Source: Candidatus Poribacteria bacterium
GTDB taxonomy: Bacteria; Poribacteria; WGA-4E; PCPOR2b
Length of the DNA: 48,170 bases
Assembly: GCA_022822785.1 (NCBI GenBank)
Contig: JAJEAL010000128.1
Coordinates: 1 to 48,170 of the forward strand
Direction of reading: 5' to 3'
The notes beneath the pieces were generated by a model. It did not search any database. It was not told where the DNA came from and saw only the letters and a list, made by a program, of their open reading frames with translations. Below, piece after piece: positions 16,610-24,763 of the stretch. Numbering within the stretch: the stretch's first letter is position 1; each line of letters begins with the position of its first letter. The translations under genes and the position numbers were made by a program.

Positions 16610-17266
16610 TCAAACCGGCATCGCTTCGGCAAGTGTTAAACGCCGACCGACGCATTCAAATAGAAACTCAAAAATTTCGATATGACGTTTCGCCTCGTCT
16701 AGATCGATTCCCCATGTATACAGCCCGTGTCGTCGAATTAAGAACCCATGCTGAACTGGAGTCCCGGAATCCTTTAAGCATTGGCGAACCTGTTTGGCTA
16801 ACGCGGGGATATCTTGCGTATTATCAAAAACTGGCACCCACTCAGCGTGCTCATGGGTTGTTACGCCGGCAAGTCCCTTGAGCATTTCATAACCTTCAAT
16901 CCTGAACCCGTTGTCATAAAAATAAAAATCTGAAAGCAGGGTCCCCCAGATGGAATGTGTGTGCACCACCGACCCAACATCGGGTTGTTCAGCAATGGCA
17001 ATATGTAGTAATGTTTCCGCAGATGCTTTCGGCTGCGCGGGAACAGTGGGGAGTCCATCACCATCCACACGCACAAAATCGTGTCGCGATAGACGACCTT
17101 TATCCTTTCCGCTTGCGGTAATTAGCAATTCCAGCGGCTCACGACTGGTCACGACACTGTAATTACTACTAGTACCAAGTGACCAACCACGAGCGTGAAA
17201 TTGATTCCCAACATCGCGCAGAGCATCTATCTCTTTTTTAAAACCTTTGAGTGGAGTGCCATCCAA
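16610..17266 (-). CDS. mtnB: Methylthioribulose-1-phosphate dehydratase
   Basis: 218 residues from the TTG at 17266, which has AGGGA seven bases upstream. An ATG-started extension to 17386 adds 40 residues (Cys-rich, unlike the family) and overlaps the promoter region, so it was not used. Class II aldolase/adducin fold. It dehydrates 5-methylthioribulose-1-phosphate, the step before MtnC. Visible motifs: GWSLGTSSNYSVV, LLITASGKDKGRL, the zinc-binding VVHTHSIWGTLL, and LIRRHGLYTWG with the third His. First gene of mtnB-mtnD-mtnC; mtnA and mtnK, needed for the earlier steps, are not in the window. Confidence 0.9.
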   Translation of the reverse strand: MDGTPLKGFKKEIDALRDVGNQFHARGWSLGTSSNYSVVTSREPLELLITASGKDKGRLSRHDFVRVDGDGLPTVPAQPKASAETLLHIAIAEQPDVGSVVHTHSIWGTLLSDFYFYDNGFRIEGYEMLKGLAGVTTHEHAEWVPVFDNTQDIPALAKQVRQCLKDSGTPVQHGFLIRRHGLYTWGIDLDEAKRHIEIFEFLFECVGRRLTLAEAMPV

Positions 17267-17332
17267 AGCTTTTTCCCTACGGTTTACCGTTAAAAACGTG
17301 CAGCAGCGTTTTGGGTGTTTTCCGTTTTTCCT

Positions 17333-17360
17333 TTGACAAAGACACGGAACTAGGTAAAAT
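17333..17360 (+). promoter_or_regulatory. Near-consensus sigma70 promoter ahead of the PhyH gene
   Basis: TTGACA (17333-17338), a 16-base spacer, then TAAAAT (17355-17360). The -35 is perfect and the -10 differs at one position. It faces the PhyH gene at 17482, leaving a leader of ~115 bases. It lies within the rejected long version of mtnB, which supports the shorter mtnB start. Confidence 0.55.
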
Positions 17361-17481
17361 ATTGTAACGCATTTTGCGACAGACATCCAGCGAAAGCAGC
17401 CCCCGGAATATAGGCAAGCCCCAAATCGACGCTTTTCTAATTACTGAACTCATCATATAGCCGTGAGCAGGAGATAACATA

Positions 17482-18294
17482 ATGAATTTAACGGAACAGG
17501 ACATCCACCACTTTCAGGAGCAGGGATACCTTATCATCCCCGATTTTTTTTCTCAACGCGAAGTGAAGGCAATGCAGACTGAACTCGACCGCCTGTTTCG
17601 AGACGGCTTATTGCGTAACGTTGCCACCGATGGTGATGGGCAAACCCACTCCACCACACAATTCAATTTCCAAATCTGTCCGATTTATCATAAAAGTCAC
17701 TTCTTCAGAGCGATGCCGTTCGACCCCAAAATCATCAACGTGGTTACGCAACTTATTGGTGACCGGATTATTGAGCATCTAGATCAGATCTTTCTCAAAC
17801 CTGCCCACACCGGCTCACCCACCAACTGGCATCAAGACAATGCGTACTTCAAGATTACCGACCCTTTACGCGGCACAGCAATGTGGACAGCTATCCACGA
17901 TGCGACAGTCGCTAATGGAACTTTACGCGTTATCCCCGGCTCGCATCGGGAACAGTATGAACACTGCCGCGACCCTCATAGCGATCATCACATCCGATGT
18001 TACCCGCCGGAGGAACGCGCCGTATCGCTTGAGTTACCCGCAGGAGGCGTTGCATTTTTCTGCTACGGCACCGCTCACGCAACTGGCCACAACAGCACCG
18101 ATAAACCCCGCGCTGGCTTGGCAATTCACTTTCTGCATACTGATTACGCCGAACCAAATCTCGTCGAGGAGAATCGGACGACCCGTCCTTATTTGACAGG
18201 GGTAGAAGCAACCGGTGGGCTCAAGGAATATGGCGTCAAGATTGAAGGGACTTGGGACCAGGAAGTGGGACGTGTGCTCGCCGAAGCTGTTTGA
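17482..18294 (+). CDS. Phytanoyl-CoA dioxygenase (PhyH) family protein
   Basis: 270-residue Fe(II)/2-oxoglutarate dioxygenase. Double-stranded beta-helix ligands are present: His117 and Asp119 (NWHQDNAYF), the distal His199 and the 2-oxoglutarate Arg210 (GTAHATGHNSTDKPRAGLAI). The N-terminus TEQDIHHFQEQGYLIIPDFF is the classic PhyH opening, and NGTLRVIPGSHREQ is the mid-domain signature. CAGGAGATAAC precedes the ATG. Family members hydroxylate diverse small molecules (phytanoyl-CoA, ectoine, phosphonates); the substrate here is unknown. Three PhyH genes occur in this window (also 39471 and 46173). Divergent from mtnB. Confidence 0.88.
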   Translation: MNLTEQDIHHFQEQGYLIIPDFFSQREVKAMQTELDRLFRDGLLRNVATDGDGQTHSTTQFNFQICPIYHKSHFFRAMPFDPKIINVVTQLIGDRIIEHLDQIFLKPAHTGSPTNWHQDNAYFKITDPLRGTAMWTAIHDATVANGTLRVIPGSHREQYEHCRDPHSDHHIRCYPPEERAVSLELPAGGVAFFCYGTAHATGHNSTDKPRAGLAIHFLHTDYAEPNLVEENRTTRPYLTGVEATGGLKEYGVKIEGTWDQEVGRVLAEAV

Positions 18295-18404
18295 TAGCAC
18301 CGGCTTTGTTCATAGTACCCAAAATCAAATTCAGCGGAGCAGAAGTTAGTCGATTCAGCCGCCATAGTCCCAGTATCCCAAATAAAATCACCTGAACTCT
18401 GGGG

Positions 18405-19280
18405 CTACCCCGGTAACTTTGGTTGAGCGATTAACGGTGGGTTATCCCGTGTTTGCTGCTTCAACCGCCGGACGAAATCTGCCTCAAGCCGACGGTTATG
18501 TTCGATTGTCCACTCCCTCGCATCGTCCCGATTGCCCAGATAGAAGCGCGAACCTACTAAGCAAATTCCTACAGTATCCACGTAACGCTCCTCACGTATC
18601 GAATCCACTAATAGGTAGAAGACTACTGTGCTGAGTGCACCGGAGATTAATCCATTTTTTAATCTACCAGCATAGATCTGTCCAGTCCCCGGAAGAACAG
18701 TTGACATCCATTGAGCTAACCGGGGAGACTTAAGAGGCAAAGGTGTATTTGCATACGTCATGTCAGCAAGCTGAGTAGCGGACTGACTGAGCGGGGTATT
18801 CGGCTGGAGCTGTTGGACTGTGCGGAATTCTGATATCGCTTTGAACCAAGCTTGTTGATGGATATAGCACCAGCCTCGCAGATATCGCGCCTGCGCTGCT
18901 GTCTCTCCGTCTGTATCCGCATTCGCAACCTGAAAAAAGGTCGCTCGTGCGGTCGAATAGTTTTTAGCATCAAAATAAGTTCTGCCAAGCATCAATTGCG
19001 CTTGGAGGTAGAGCGGAGAGTCAGGAAAACTTTGCATGACTTTCTCAAACTTCCGCCGAGCCAGTTCTTGGTTTCCTTGATGATAATAACCCAATCCAAT
19101 CCGGTAATAGGCGAGGTCAGCCTTAGCTGTATCAGGACGATAATAAAGCAACCGTTTGTATTCGAGGATTGCAGCGCGATAAGCGTGTTGATCAAAAAGG
19201 CGGTCAGCGTAGAGGGATTGACGGATTTCGGAGTCCGGTTGGAAGATAGTAAGCAAGGAAACTAAAACGTAAGAGAGCAT
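18405..19280 (-). CDS. TPR protein with C-terminal PGxGQxYxGR membrane segment (copy 2)
   Basis: 291 residues from the ATG at 19280, which has AGAGGA eight bases upstream (the TTG two codons earlier is too close). A signal-like start, MLSYVLVSLLTIFQ, is followed by TPRs (residues ~20-170: YYRIGLGYYHQGNQELARRK, QAQLMLGRTYFDAKNYSTAR). Then comes VLPGTGQIYAGRLKNGLISG and a hydrophobic hairpin (ALSTVVFYLLVDSI), ending in a basic tail. The layout matches the upstream gene at 19377, so the two are diverged tandem copies. The PGxGQxYxG motif occurs in small membrane domains of unknown function. Last gene of the long minus-strand operon. Confidence 0.75.
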   Translation of the reverse strand: MLSYVLVSLLTIFQPDSEIRQSLYADRLFDQHAYRAAILEYKRLLYYRPDTAKADLAYYRIGLGYYHQGNQELARRKFEKVMQSFPDSPLYLQAQLMLGRTYFDAKNYSTARATFFQVANADTDGETAAQARYLRGWCYIHQQAWFKAISEFRTVQQLQPNTPLSQSATQLADMTYANTPLPLKSPRLAQWMSTVLPGTGQIYAGRLKNGLISGALSTVVFYLLVDSIREERYVDTVGICLVGSRFYLGNRDDAREWTIEHNRRLEADFVRRLKQQTRDNPPLIAQPKLPG

Positions 19281-19300
19281 CGGCAAATCCTCTCAAGTCA

Positions 19301-19354
19301 AAAAGAAAAATACCAAAGAAGGATCAGGGGAATGACGGGAATAGTTCCCTTCTT
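19301..19354 (-). terminator. Possible Rho-independent terminator between the two TPR genes
   Basis: On the minus strand AAGAAGG pairs with CCTTCTT, with a nested GGGAA/TTCCC hairpin inside. It is followed by TTGGTATTTTTCTTTTT. The long loop makes it weak; partial attenuation between the two copies is possible. Confidence 0.35.
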
Positions 19355-19376
19355 CCAGCAGAATCCTTCACAGTGG

Positions 19377-20327
19377 CTAAAAGCGAGTGTCCAATACTAC
19401 GAATGTCGTACTACGCGGCGGTTCATTCGATGTACCAAACAGATTGGATTCAGAAATCTGCTTTCGGAGTCTATCTCGGAAACGATTTTCCTGTTGTTGG
19501 TTAAAAATCTTCGCGGACCGCCAGCTATCATACACGTTGTTGAAATAAAAAAATAGCCCGATGATACCTAGGGGAATTGCGACTTCGTAACGTTCTTGGT
19601 CGATATAATACGCTGTTCCGGCAGTAACCGTACCAACGACCAAAAGGGAATATGCTCCTACCGAATAGCGTCCATTATAAACTTGCCCAAGTCCCGGGAA
19701 AAGCACTGAAAGCAAACCGGCGGTAACAGGTGATCGGCGAGGAAGCAGCGCTGCCTGTTGCGCTATACCTATTAACTGATCGCTCATTTCCGCGAAAGGT
19801 GTTTGCGAATATTTCATTCGTACCTGCTCCCATTCTTGCGCTGCGGCTGTCCAGTCTTTTCTATCCATATGAATTGTTCCAATAATAAACTGTGCGCGTG
19901 GTGCTAATTCGCTCTCTGGATAGTCTGATAAGAATTGACGCAACGATGCAATGGACGTGGCTTGATTGCCGCTCAGGAGTTGGCATTGCGCGACATTCGA
20001 GCGAGCACGCTCAATGAATGGGCTTTGTGGATAGTTTTGGATTAATGACTGATAAGCCTCTATTGCTGTGTCCAACCGGCCCGCATTCTGATATGCCGCA
20101 GCGATATGGAGCTGAACAAAATCCCCTTGGGCAGTATTCGGGTAAAGGAAAAGGTAACGTTGATATTCATGCACAGCATTCAGGTAGTCCCCTTCCTGAA
20201 AGAGAGATTGTGCAAAGCCCAATAGGCTATCAGCATCAAAGGACTGTGAATAGGCAGGGAAAGAGCAGAACAGAAAGAGACAGGAGAAACACCAACAGAG
20301 GAGTAAAAAGGGGCACGTCAATTTCAT
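19377..20327 (-). CDS. TPR protein with C-terminal PGxGQxYxGR membrane segment (copy 1)
   Basis: 316 residues. Signal peptide FLLLCWCFSCLFLFCSFPAY, cut probably near YSQS. TPR-like repeats follow (GDYLNAVHEYQRYLFLYPNT, GRLDTAIEAYQSLIQNYPQS, ESELAPRAQFIIGTIHMDRK), a spacing seen in BamD/YbgF-type periplasmic proteins. After residue ~205 comes LSVLFPGLGQVYNGRYSVGA and two hydrophobic stretches (LLVVGTVTAGTAYYI, IPLGIIGLFFYFNNVY). It is paralogous to the next gene, sharing the PGxGQxYxGR turn at the same relative place. Probably membrane-anchored with the TPRs outside the cytoplasm. No clear ribosome site. Confidence 0.75.
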   Translation of the reverse strand: MKLTCPFLLLCWCFSCLFLFCSFPAYSQSFDADSLLGFAQSLFQEGDYLNAVHEYQRYLFLYPNTAQGDFVQLHIAAAYQNAGRLDTAIEAYQSLIQNYPQSPFIERARSNVAQCQLLSGNQATSIASLRQFLSDYPESELAPRAQFIIGTIHMDRKDWTAAAQEWEQVRMKYSQTPFAEMSDQLIGIAQQAALLPRRSPVTAGLLSVLFPGLGQVYNGRYSVGAYSLLVVGTVTAGTAYYIDQERYEVAIPLGIIGLFFYFNNVYDSWRSAKIFNQQQENRFRDRLRKQISESNLFGTSNEPPRSTTFVVLDTRF

Positions 20328-20398
20328 GTGAGCATCAAGAAGCGTTGCGGTTCAGTTTAAGGATTAAGAGTGTATTACAGATTTAGCTGAGTCGCCTT

Positions 20399-21070
20399 TT
20401 AACCTGAAGCAGCCGCTTGGCGTAAGGAACGAATTGCGTGATGGAGGTCATCTTGCCCGAAAATGGCGGTGCCCGCCACTAAAACCGTCGCCCCACAACG
20501 TCCGACCAACGCAGCAGTCTCTTGGTTGATTCCGCCATCAACCTCGATTGCGACGTCCAGTCTTCGGGCTTGAATCAGCTGCCATAGTTGACCAATCTTG
20601 TTGAGCGTATCCTTTTGGAATGACTGCCCACCGAATCCGGGTTCGACACTCATTGGCAAAATAAGGTCAACCTCCGCAAGATAGGGATCAACAGCTGTAA
20701 CAGGTGTCTTCGGTCGCAAGGCGATGCCAACTTTGACCCCGTGACTCTTAATCTGATCAATAATTGTGGGGAGCTGTTCCTCTATTTCAATGTGAACGGT
20801 GATAAGATCTGCGCCCGCATCAACGAAGGCATCAATATATGCCTGCGGTTCGCTGAGCATCAGATGTACATCAAAGGGCAAGTCTGTATAAGATCGAATT
20901 GACTTGATAAGTTGAGGTCCCATTGTTAAATTCGGGACAAAGTGCCCATCCATTACATCAAGGTGGATTAGGTCCGCACCTGCCTCAGCCACCCGACGAA
21001 CCTCCTCACCAATTCGGCTAAAATCTGATGCAAGCATGGACGGGGCGATCATAATTTTTCGTTCCAACAA
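20399..21070 (-). CDS. rpe: Ribulose-phosphate 3-epimerase
   Basis: 223-residue TIM barrel that interconverts ribulose-5-phosphate and xylulose-5-phosphate in the pentose phosphate pathway. Signatures: IAPSMLASDFSRIGEEV, LIHLDVMDGHFVPNLTMGP (His36 and Asp38 metal/catalytic ligands), FDVHLMLSEP (His69), MSVEPGFGGQSF and VDGGINQET (catalytic Asp, phosphate-binding). The start is TTG at 21070 with GAGGTGA upstream; an in-frame ATG six codons later would remove the first strand. It sits after the PASTA protein in the operon, matching the common def-fmt-...-rpe gene order. Confidence 0.93.
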   Translation of the reverse strand: MLERKIMIAPSMLASDFSRIGEEVRRVAEAGADLIHLDVMDGHFVPNLTMGPQLIKSIRSYTDLPFDVHLMLSEPQAYIDAFVDAGADLITVHIEIEEQLPTIIDQIKSHGVKVGIALRPKTPVTAVDPYLAEVDLILPMSVEPGFGGQSFQKDTLNKIGQLWQLIQARRLDVAIEVDGGINQETAALVGRCGATVLVAGTAIFGQDDLHHAIRSLRQAAASG

Positions 21071-21125
21071 TTGCTCACCTCACAATACCCATTTAGCCCT
21101 GCCAATCCCATCTATCATGCCCTGT

Positions 21126-22109
21126 TTACCAATCATACTCCCGCGTTTCGACCAATATATTGTCTTCATAGATGCGCATCGTTGCTTTACCCACAACGCG
21201 CACCGGTGGCTTTTCAATAGGCGTACCGGCGCTATACGAGCTATCAACAACCTTGATTAGTTTTTTACGCTCATCCTCTATAACAATTCGTACTCTTTTA
21301 TGAGACACACCGGTTGGGGAAACCTCATATTTTATCTCCACATAGCCCCCCTTATCTTCCTGCTTTAGCTGAGAACCGCTAATCTCAAAATTGACCGTTT
21401 GTCCCACCCGGATGAGTTCTCCCGCTCCCGGCTGATGACTGATAATCACGCCTTGATTAATCTCCGGATGGAGTTTATAAACTAACTCACCGATTTGAAT
21501 TCCGTGTGATTCAAGTAAGGGACGCGCTTTATCAATTGGCATAAGGTGGAGATCGGGCATCCGCAGCACTTTTGACCGGATACCCAAGCTTAATAGCAAA
21601 TGCACCTCGCCATCATACGGATGCAGCGTCGCTGCCCGAGGAGTTTGCGCGATGACAGTATCCGTTCCCGGATAGCGATCGGTGTGGACAGCTGCAACCC
21701 GCCCGCGCCGCAATCCAACGTCCGCAAGCAATAGGTCGACATCACTCAGTGAACGTCCTGTAAGATCCGGGATCGCAACCTTTTCACTCCCTGAACTCAA
21801 GGTCAACCGAATGGGCCTATTCAACTTGATTTTGAAATTCGCCGGTGGTTCCTGCCCGATGACCTTCCCCGCTGAAAAGTCAGCACTCGGTTTTGTTTCC
21901 TGTACAGGATCGACCGCTAGCCCTGCACTGTTGATTATCCAGGCTGCTTGTTGATAACTTTGTCCTATCAAGTTGGGCACAGTAACTTCCGGCGTGTGGA
22001 CTTGATGTGGAATAATCAAAAAAAGGGCAACCAACCCAACGACACCGATAATTCCGAGACACAACACCGCAACTTTAATAACAGCAAATAGTATAGCATT
22101 TGGACGCAT
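21126..22109 (-). CDS. Membrane-anchored PASTA-domain protein
   Basis: 327 residues. One N-terminal membrane helix (AVLCLGIIGVVGLVALFLII, residues ~14-33). Three PASTA repeats follow: VTVPNLIGQSYQQAAWIINS, VAIPDLTGRSLSDVDLLLAD and LRMPDLHLMPIDKARPLLES. A beta-rich tail of ~75 residues ends YEDNILVETREYDW. PASTA domains bind peptidoglycan fragments or beta-lactams. Here there is no kinase or transpeptidase domain, so it may be a stand-alone cell-wall sensor or scaffold. AGGT precedes the ATG, and the gap to fmt is ten bases. In many genomes a PASTA kinase gene lies between fmt/rsmB and rpe; this copy keeps only the extracellular half. Confidence 0.85.
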   Translation of the reverse strand: MRPNAILFAVIKVAVLCLGIIGVVGLVALFLIIPHQVHTPEVTVPNLIGQSYQQAAWIINSAGLAVDPVQETKPSADFSAGKVIGQEPPANFKIKLNRPIRLTLSSGSEKVAIPDLTGRSLSDVDLLLADVGLRRGRVAAVHTDRYPGTDTVIAQTPRAATLHPYDGEVHLLLSLGIRSKVLRMPDLHLMPIDKARPLLESHGIQIGELVYKLHPEINQGVIISHQPGAGELIRVGQTVNFEISGSQLKQEDKGGYVEIKYEVSPTGVSHKRVRIVIEDERKKLIKVVDSSYSAGTPIEKPPVRVVGKATMRIYEDNILVETREYDW

Positions 22110-22119
22110 ATTCGACCTA

Positions 22120-23142
22120 TCAATCTATTGAGATTTCCCTGCGAAAGCATCGGTCTCCTGTGCTCACGCGGTACCCGTTTATAAACGCACGAGCGTCTAT
22201 CTCCTTTTTGTTTGCGGGTTGGACGCGATCTAATCGTAAGTGCTTGCCTCCCAAGTTGCCTTGTCCTCCGATTTTATTTTCATTGTTCGTACCGGTAAAG
22301 ACCACAAGTTCTTTGTCAGGCGTAATCTCAATTGTACCACTGGGAAATCCGGCAGAATTTGGGTAATCAACAACAGTGCAAGCAGTTACTTTCAAACGGA
22401 GATTATCATCTGTGGAGCCTTGGCCTGTTTTTACCCAAGTATACGCACCAGGCCAAATCGAAACACCACGCACCAGATTGCGAATCTGATCTGCCGGCTG
22501 AGTCCAATCAATTTGACCCACCTCCTTGGTAAGTCGGGGAGCATGAGTTGATTGGGAATGATCTTGAGGCTGATGTGGCGGCGGACCATCCGAGATGCGC
22601 GCTAACGCCTCCATCAACAGGCGAGGCGCTAAATTCGCTAACCGGACTGAAAGGGTACCGGCATCATCCAACTCATCAATTGGCAAGCTGGTTTGCAGAA
22701 TAATATCCCCCGTATCTTCCCCCTCGTCAAGGAGCATAATTGTAACCCCTGTTTCTGTTTCACCGTTAATGAGTGCCCATTGAATCGGAGCAGCACCTCG
22801 ATACTTCGGGAGGCACGAGGGATGCACATTGAGGCAACCGTAAGGCGGAAGTTCTAGCACCGATTTAGGCAGAATCTGACCAAAAGCAACAACAACTATT
22901 ACATCGGGCCGAAGCTCTTTGAGCACACGAACAGAATCACGGTGCCGTACCCGTTCCGGTTGATAAAGTGAGAGATTGTGTGCAGCAGCAGCAACCTTAA
23001 CGGGAGGCGCGGTCAGTCGCTTCCCTCTACCACTTGGGCGGTCAGGCTGCGTTACAACCCCAATGAGCTCGAACCTTTCCGCAACCAATCTTTCTAGGCT
23101 CGGAACGGCAAATTCACTCGTTCCCATGAAGAGAATCTTCAT
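22120..23142 (-). CDS. fmt: Methionyl-tRNA formyltransferase
   Basis: 340 residues. Formylates the initiator Met-tRNA with 10-formyl-tetrahydrofolate. The N-terminal formyltransferase domain shows MKILFMGTSEFAVPSLERL, the catalytic Asn105 and His107 in NVHPSCLPKYRGAAPIQWAL, and Asp143 in GEDTGDI. The C-terminal OB-like domain begins around IDWTQPADQIRNLVRGVSIW, with PGAYTW typical. It overlaps the 3' end of def by 29 bases in a different frame, as is common for def-fmt pairs. It is slightly longer than the usual ~315 residues because of extra loops near residues 205-215 and 285-300. Confidence 0.95.
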   Translation of the reverse strand: MKILFMGTSEFAVPSLERLVAERFELIGVVTQPDRPSGRGKRLTAPPVKVAAAAHNLSLYQPERVRHRDSVRVLKELRPDVIVVVAFGQILPKSVLELPPYGCLNVHPSCLPKYRGAAPIQWALINGETETGVTIMLLDEGEDTGDIILQTSLPIDELDDAGTLSVRLANLAPRLLMEALARISDGPPPHQPQDHSQSTHAPRLTKEVGQIDWTQPADQIRNLVRGVSIWPGAYTWVKTGQGSTDDNLRLKVTACTVVDYPNSAGFPSGTIEITPDKELVVFTGTNNENKIGGQGNLGGKHLRLDRVQPANKKEIDARAFINGYRVSTGDRCFRREISID

Positions 23143-23653
23143 TTTCAGTCACCGTATTTCCTGATGATTCCGGTTCAGATTCAAGCAGTTCTTGATCTTC
23201 AGGACGCAGTAGATCGGTAAAAAGAATCCCGTTCAGGTGGTCAATTTCATGTTGCAAGACTCGCGCCATAAGATTGCTCGCATCGAACTCAATTTTATCC
23301 CCATTCGGCAGCAGTCCTTCTACCTTCACAATCGCTGCCCGCCGAACGATTCCGCGTACCCCCGGCAGACTGAGGCACCCCTCTTCAGCGAGCTCCTCAC
23401 CAACGGTCATGGTAATGACGGGATTAATCAATGCGATCCGCGGATACTCCGGGAGGTGTTTTTCGATATCAATAACGATGATTCGCTTAGACACGCCAAC
23501 TTGCGGGGCCGCCAGACCAATCCCTTCCGCCGCGTACATAGTCTCAAACATATTTTTGATAAACGGATGTAGGTCGGCGTTAATTTCTTGAACAGGTGCA
23601 GCCCTTTGTCGTAAAACAGGCGCATCATCGGTTTGGATTTCTAAAACAGGCAT
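23114..23653 (-). CDS. def: Peptide deformylase
   Basis: 179 residues. Removes the N-formyl group from nascent proteins, the partner activity of Fmt. All three motifs are intact: GIGLAAPQVG (44-53), EEGCLSLPG with metal ligand Cys93, and QHEIDHLNG with His135, catalytic Glu136 and His139. The C-terminus is extended by an acidic tail (EDQELLESEPESSGNTVTEN). That tail is encoded over the fmt start, so it may be shaped by the overlap. Cytoplasmic and ribosome-associated. Part of the long minus-strand operon, 39 bases after the small membrane protein gene. Confidence 0.95.
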   Translation of the reverse strand: MPVLEIQTDDAPVLRQRAAPVQEINADLHPFIKNMFETMYAAEGIGLAAPQVGVSKRIIVIDIEKHLPEYPRIALINPVITMTVGEELAEEGCLSLPGVRGIVRRAAIVKVEGLLPNGDKIEFDASNLMARVLQHEIDHLNGILFTDLLRPEDQELLESEPESSGNTVTENEDSLHGNE

Positions 23654-23691
23654 AGTGTCAAATGTGGAACGTGAATAAATCTATAGATTGA

Positions 23692-24192
23692 TTAAAACCG
23701 AACATGAACAAGGGGCACAACAAATCCGCCCGGCTCATCGGTGTCCCAATCTTGCTGTCTAGTGCCCTGAATCGGCGATCGCCGCGGCGGAATCATGGGC
23801 TTCGGTAACGTCTGAATCAATTCTTCGGAAGGATTTTTATCATGTGTATGCAGCCAATCCCAGAAACCGATAAACAGAGCAAACGATACTGCAGAGGCAC
23901 CAATAATCCTAAAATCTGTCGTGGAGAGTTCAGGAGCAAACTCATTTTGGCGAATCATTTGGATGCCACGTACCCCCGCATAGCTATGAATCGCTGTAAA
24001 TGGCAGTGCAATAAGGGTGACAATCTCGAAGCGACGTAATGCGCTTTCGTGGTAAACTTCCTCCTCTTCCTGACGTGCAGACGACGCCTCCTCCGAACCT
24101 TCCTGAAATTGGGCAGAAACATTAATCGCAACCATCGCCGTTAAAATCAGAACGATGAGTAATCTAATTTTCGATCTGGTCCGCTTCATCAT
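23692..24192 (-). CDS. Small exported or membrane protein of unknown function
   Basis: 166 residues, not recognised. N-terminal signal or anchor (KIRLLIVLILTAMVAINVSA, residues ~8-27) and an acidic linker (EEASSARQEEEEVYHE). Two further hydrophobic stretches follow (FEIVTLIALPFTAIHSYAGV and IIGASAVSFALFIGFWDWLH), then a Pro-rich end closing in VPLVHVRF. A terminal Phe after alternating hydrophobics is seen in outer-membrane strands, but two helices argue for an inner-membrane protein. GAGGGGATT precedes the ATG. It overlaps the end of lspA by 29 bases and precedes def, so it belongs to the operon. It may serve envelope biogenesis; no firm function. Confidence 0.7.
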   Translation of the reverse strand: MMKRTRSKIRLLIVLILTAMVAINVSAQFQEGSEEASSARQEEEEVYHESALRRFEIVTLIALPFTAIHSYAGVRGIQMIRQNEFAPELSTTDFRIIGASAVSFALFIGFWDWLHTHDKNPSEELIQTLPKPMIPPRRSPIQGTRQQDWDTDEPGGFVVPLVHVRF

Positions 24193-24664
24193 AATCCCCT
24201 CGATGACGAAATAGGTAAACCATTAACAGCCCGGCACCGATACACACGGCAATATCGGCAACGTTGAAAGTGGGCCACCAGAAGCCGGGCAGTCGGCATT
24301 GAATGAAATCTGTGACTTCCCCAAGGCGGACCCGGTCAATAAAGTTACCTAGTGCCCCTCCAAGCAGAAAACTGAGCGCAATTCTCATCCACAAACTCTC
24401 ACGGAACTGTCGATAGTAGTAGGCGATAAAACCGAGAGCAATAATCGAGATAATAACCAGTAGCAGACTTTGTCCTGGCATCAATCCAAACGCGGCACCG
24501 TCATTCGTATCATGACGGATGTTCAGTATGCCCTGAATTATCACACGTTGACCATGGCGTGGGATATTTTGTTGAATTAACCACTTAGTAAATTGGTCTA
24601 CTAGCAACACAGGCAAAGCAATACCAAATAAAGGTGCAATCAATTTGAGTCCGTTTCTCATCAT
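24164..24664 (-). CDS. lspA: Lipoprotein signal peptidase (signal peptidase II)
   Basis: 166 residues, four membrane helices. Cleaves prolipoproteins before the lipidated Cys in the inner membrane. Conserved blocks: VDQFTKWLI, DTNDGAAFG, GGALGNFIDRVRLGEVTDFI (catalytic Asp119) and FNVADIAVCIGAGL (catalytic Asp137). ATGATG start at 24664 with GAGG upstream; that GAGG lies in the centre of an 18-base palindrome (24667-24684). The ileS homologue upstream and lspA downstream match the usual ileS-lspA pairing. A matching lipoprotein with an LISAC-type lipobox is encoded at 38091. Confidence 0.95.
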   Translation of the reverse strand: MMRNGLKLIAPLFGIALPVLLVDQFTKWLIQQNIPRHGQRVIIQGILNIRHDTNDGAAFGLMPGQSLLLVIISIIALGFIAYYYRQFRESLWMRIALSFLLGGALGNFIDRVRLGEVTDFIQCRLPGFWWPTFNVADIAVCIGAGLLMVYLFRHRGDYDEADQIEN

Positions 24665-24666
24665 GA

Positions 24667-24684
24667 AGTATACCTCGGTATACT
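24667..24684 (-). promoter_or_regulatory. Perfect 18-bp palindrome over the lspA ribosome-binding site
   Basis: AGTATACC-GA-GGTATACT on the minus strand: eight-base arms around a two-base centre, ending two bases before the ATG of lspA. The probable Shine-Dalgarno (GAGG) spans the centre. It could be an operator, or an RNA hairpin that masks the ribosome site. It lies in the 99-base gap after the ileS homologue. Confidence 0.5.
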
Positions 24685-24763
24685 ATAATACGTGATAAAT
24701 AATAGCTAGAAACAGGCTAAAGGAAATTCAGATGCCCGTATTCCCATCTGCATATTTCATCTC

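Noticed and set aside
17267-17386. N-terminal extension of mtnB to an ATG
   Set aside because: Forty Cys-rich residues absent from the family, and it covers a near-consensus promoter for the divergent gene. The TTG at 17266 has a ribosome site.
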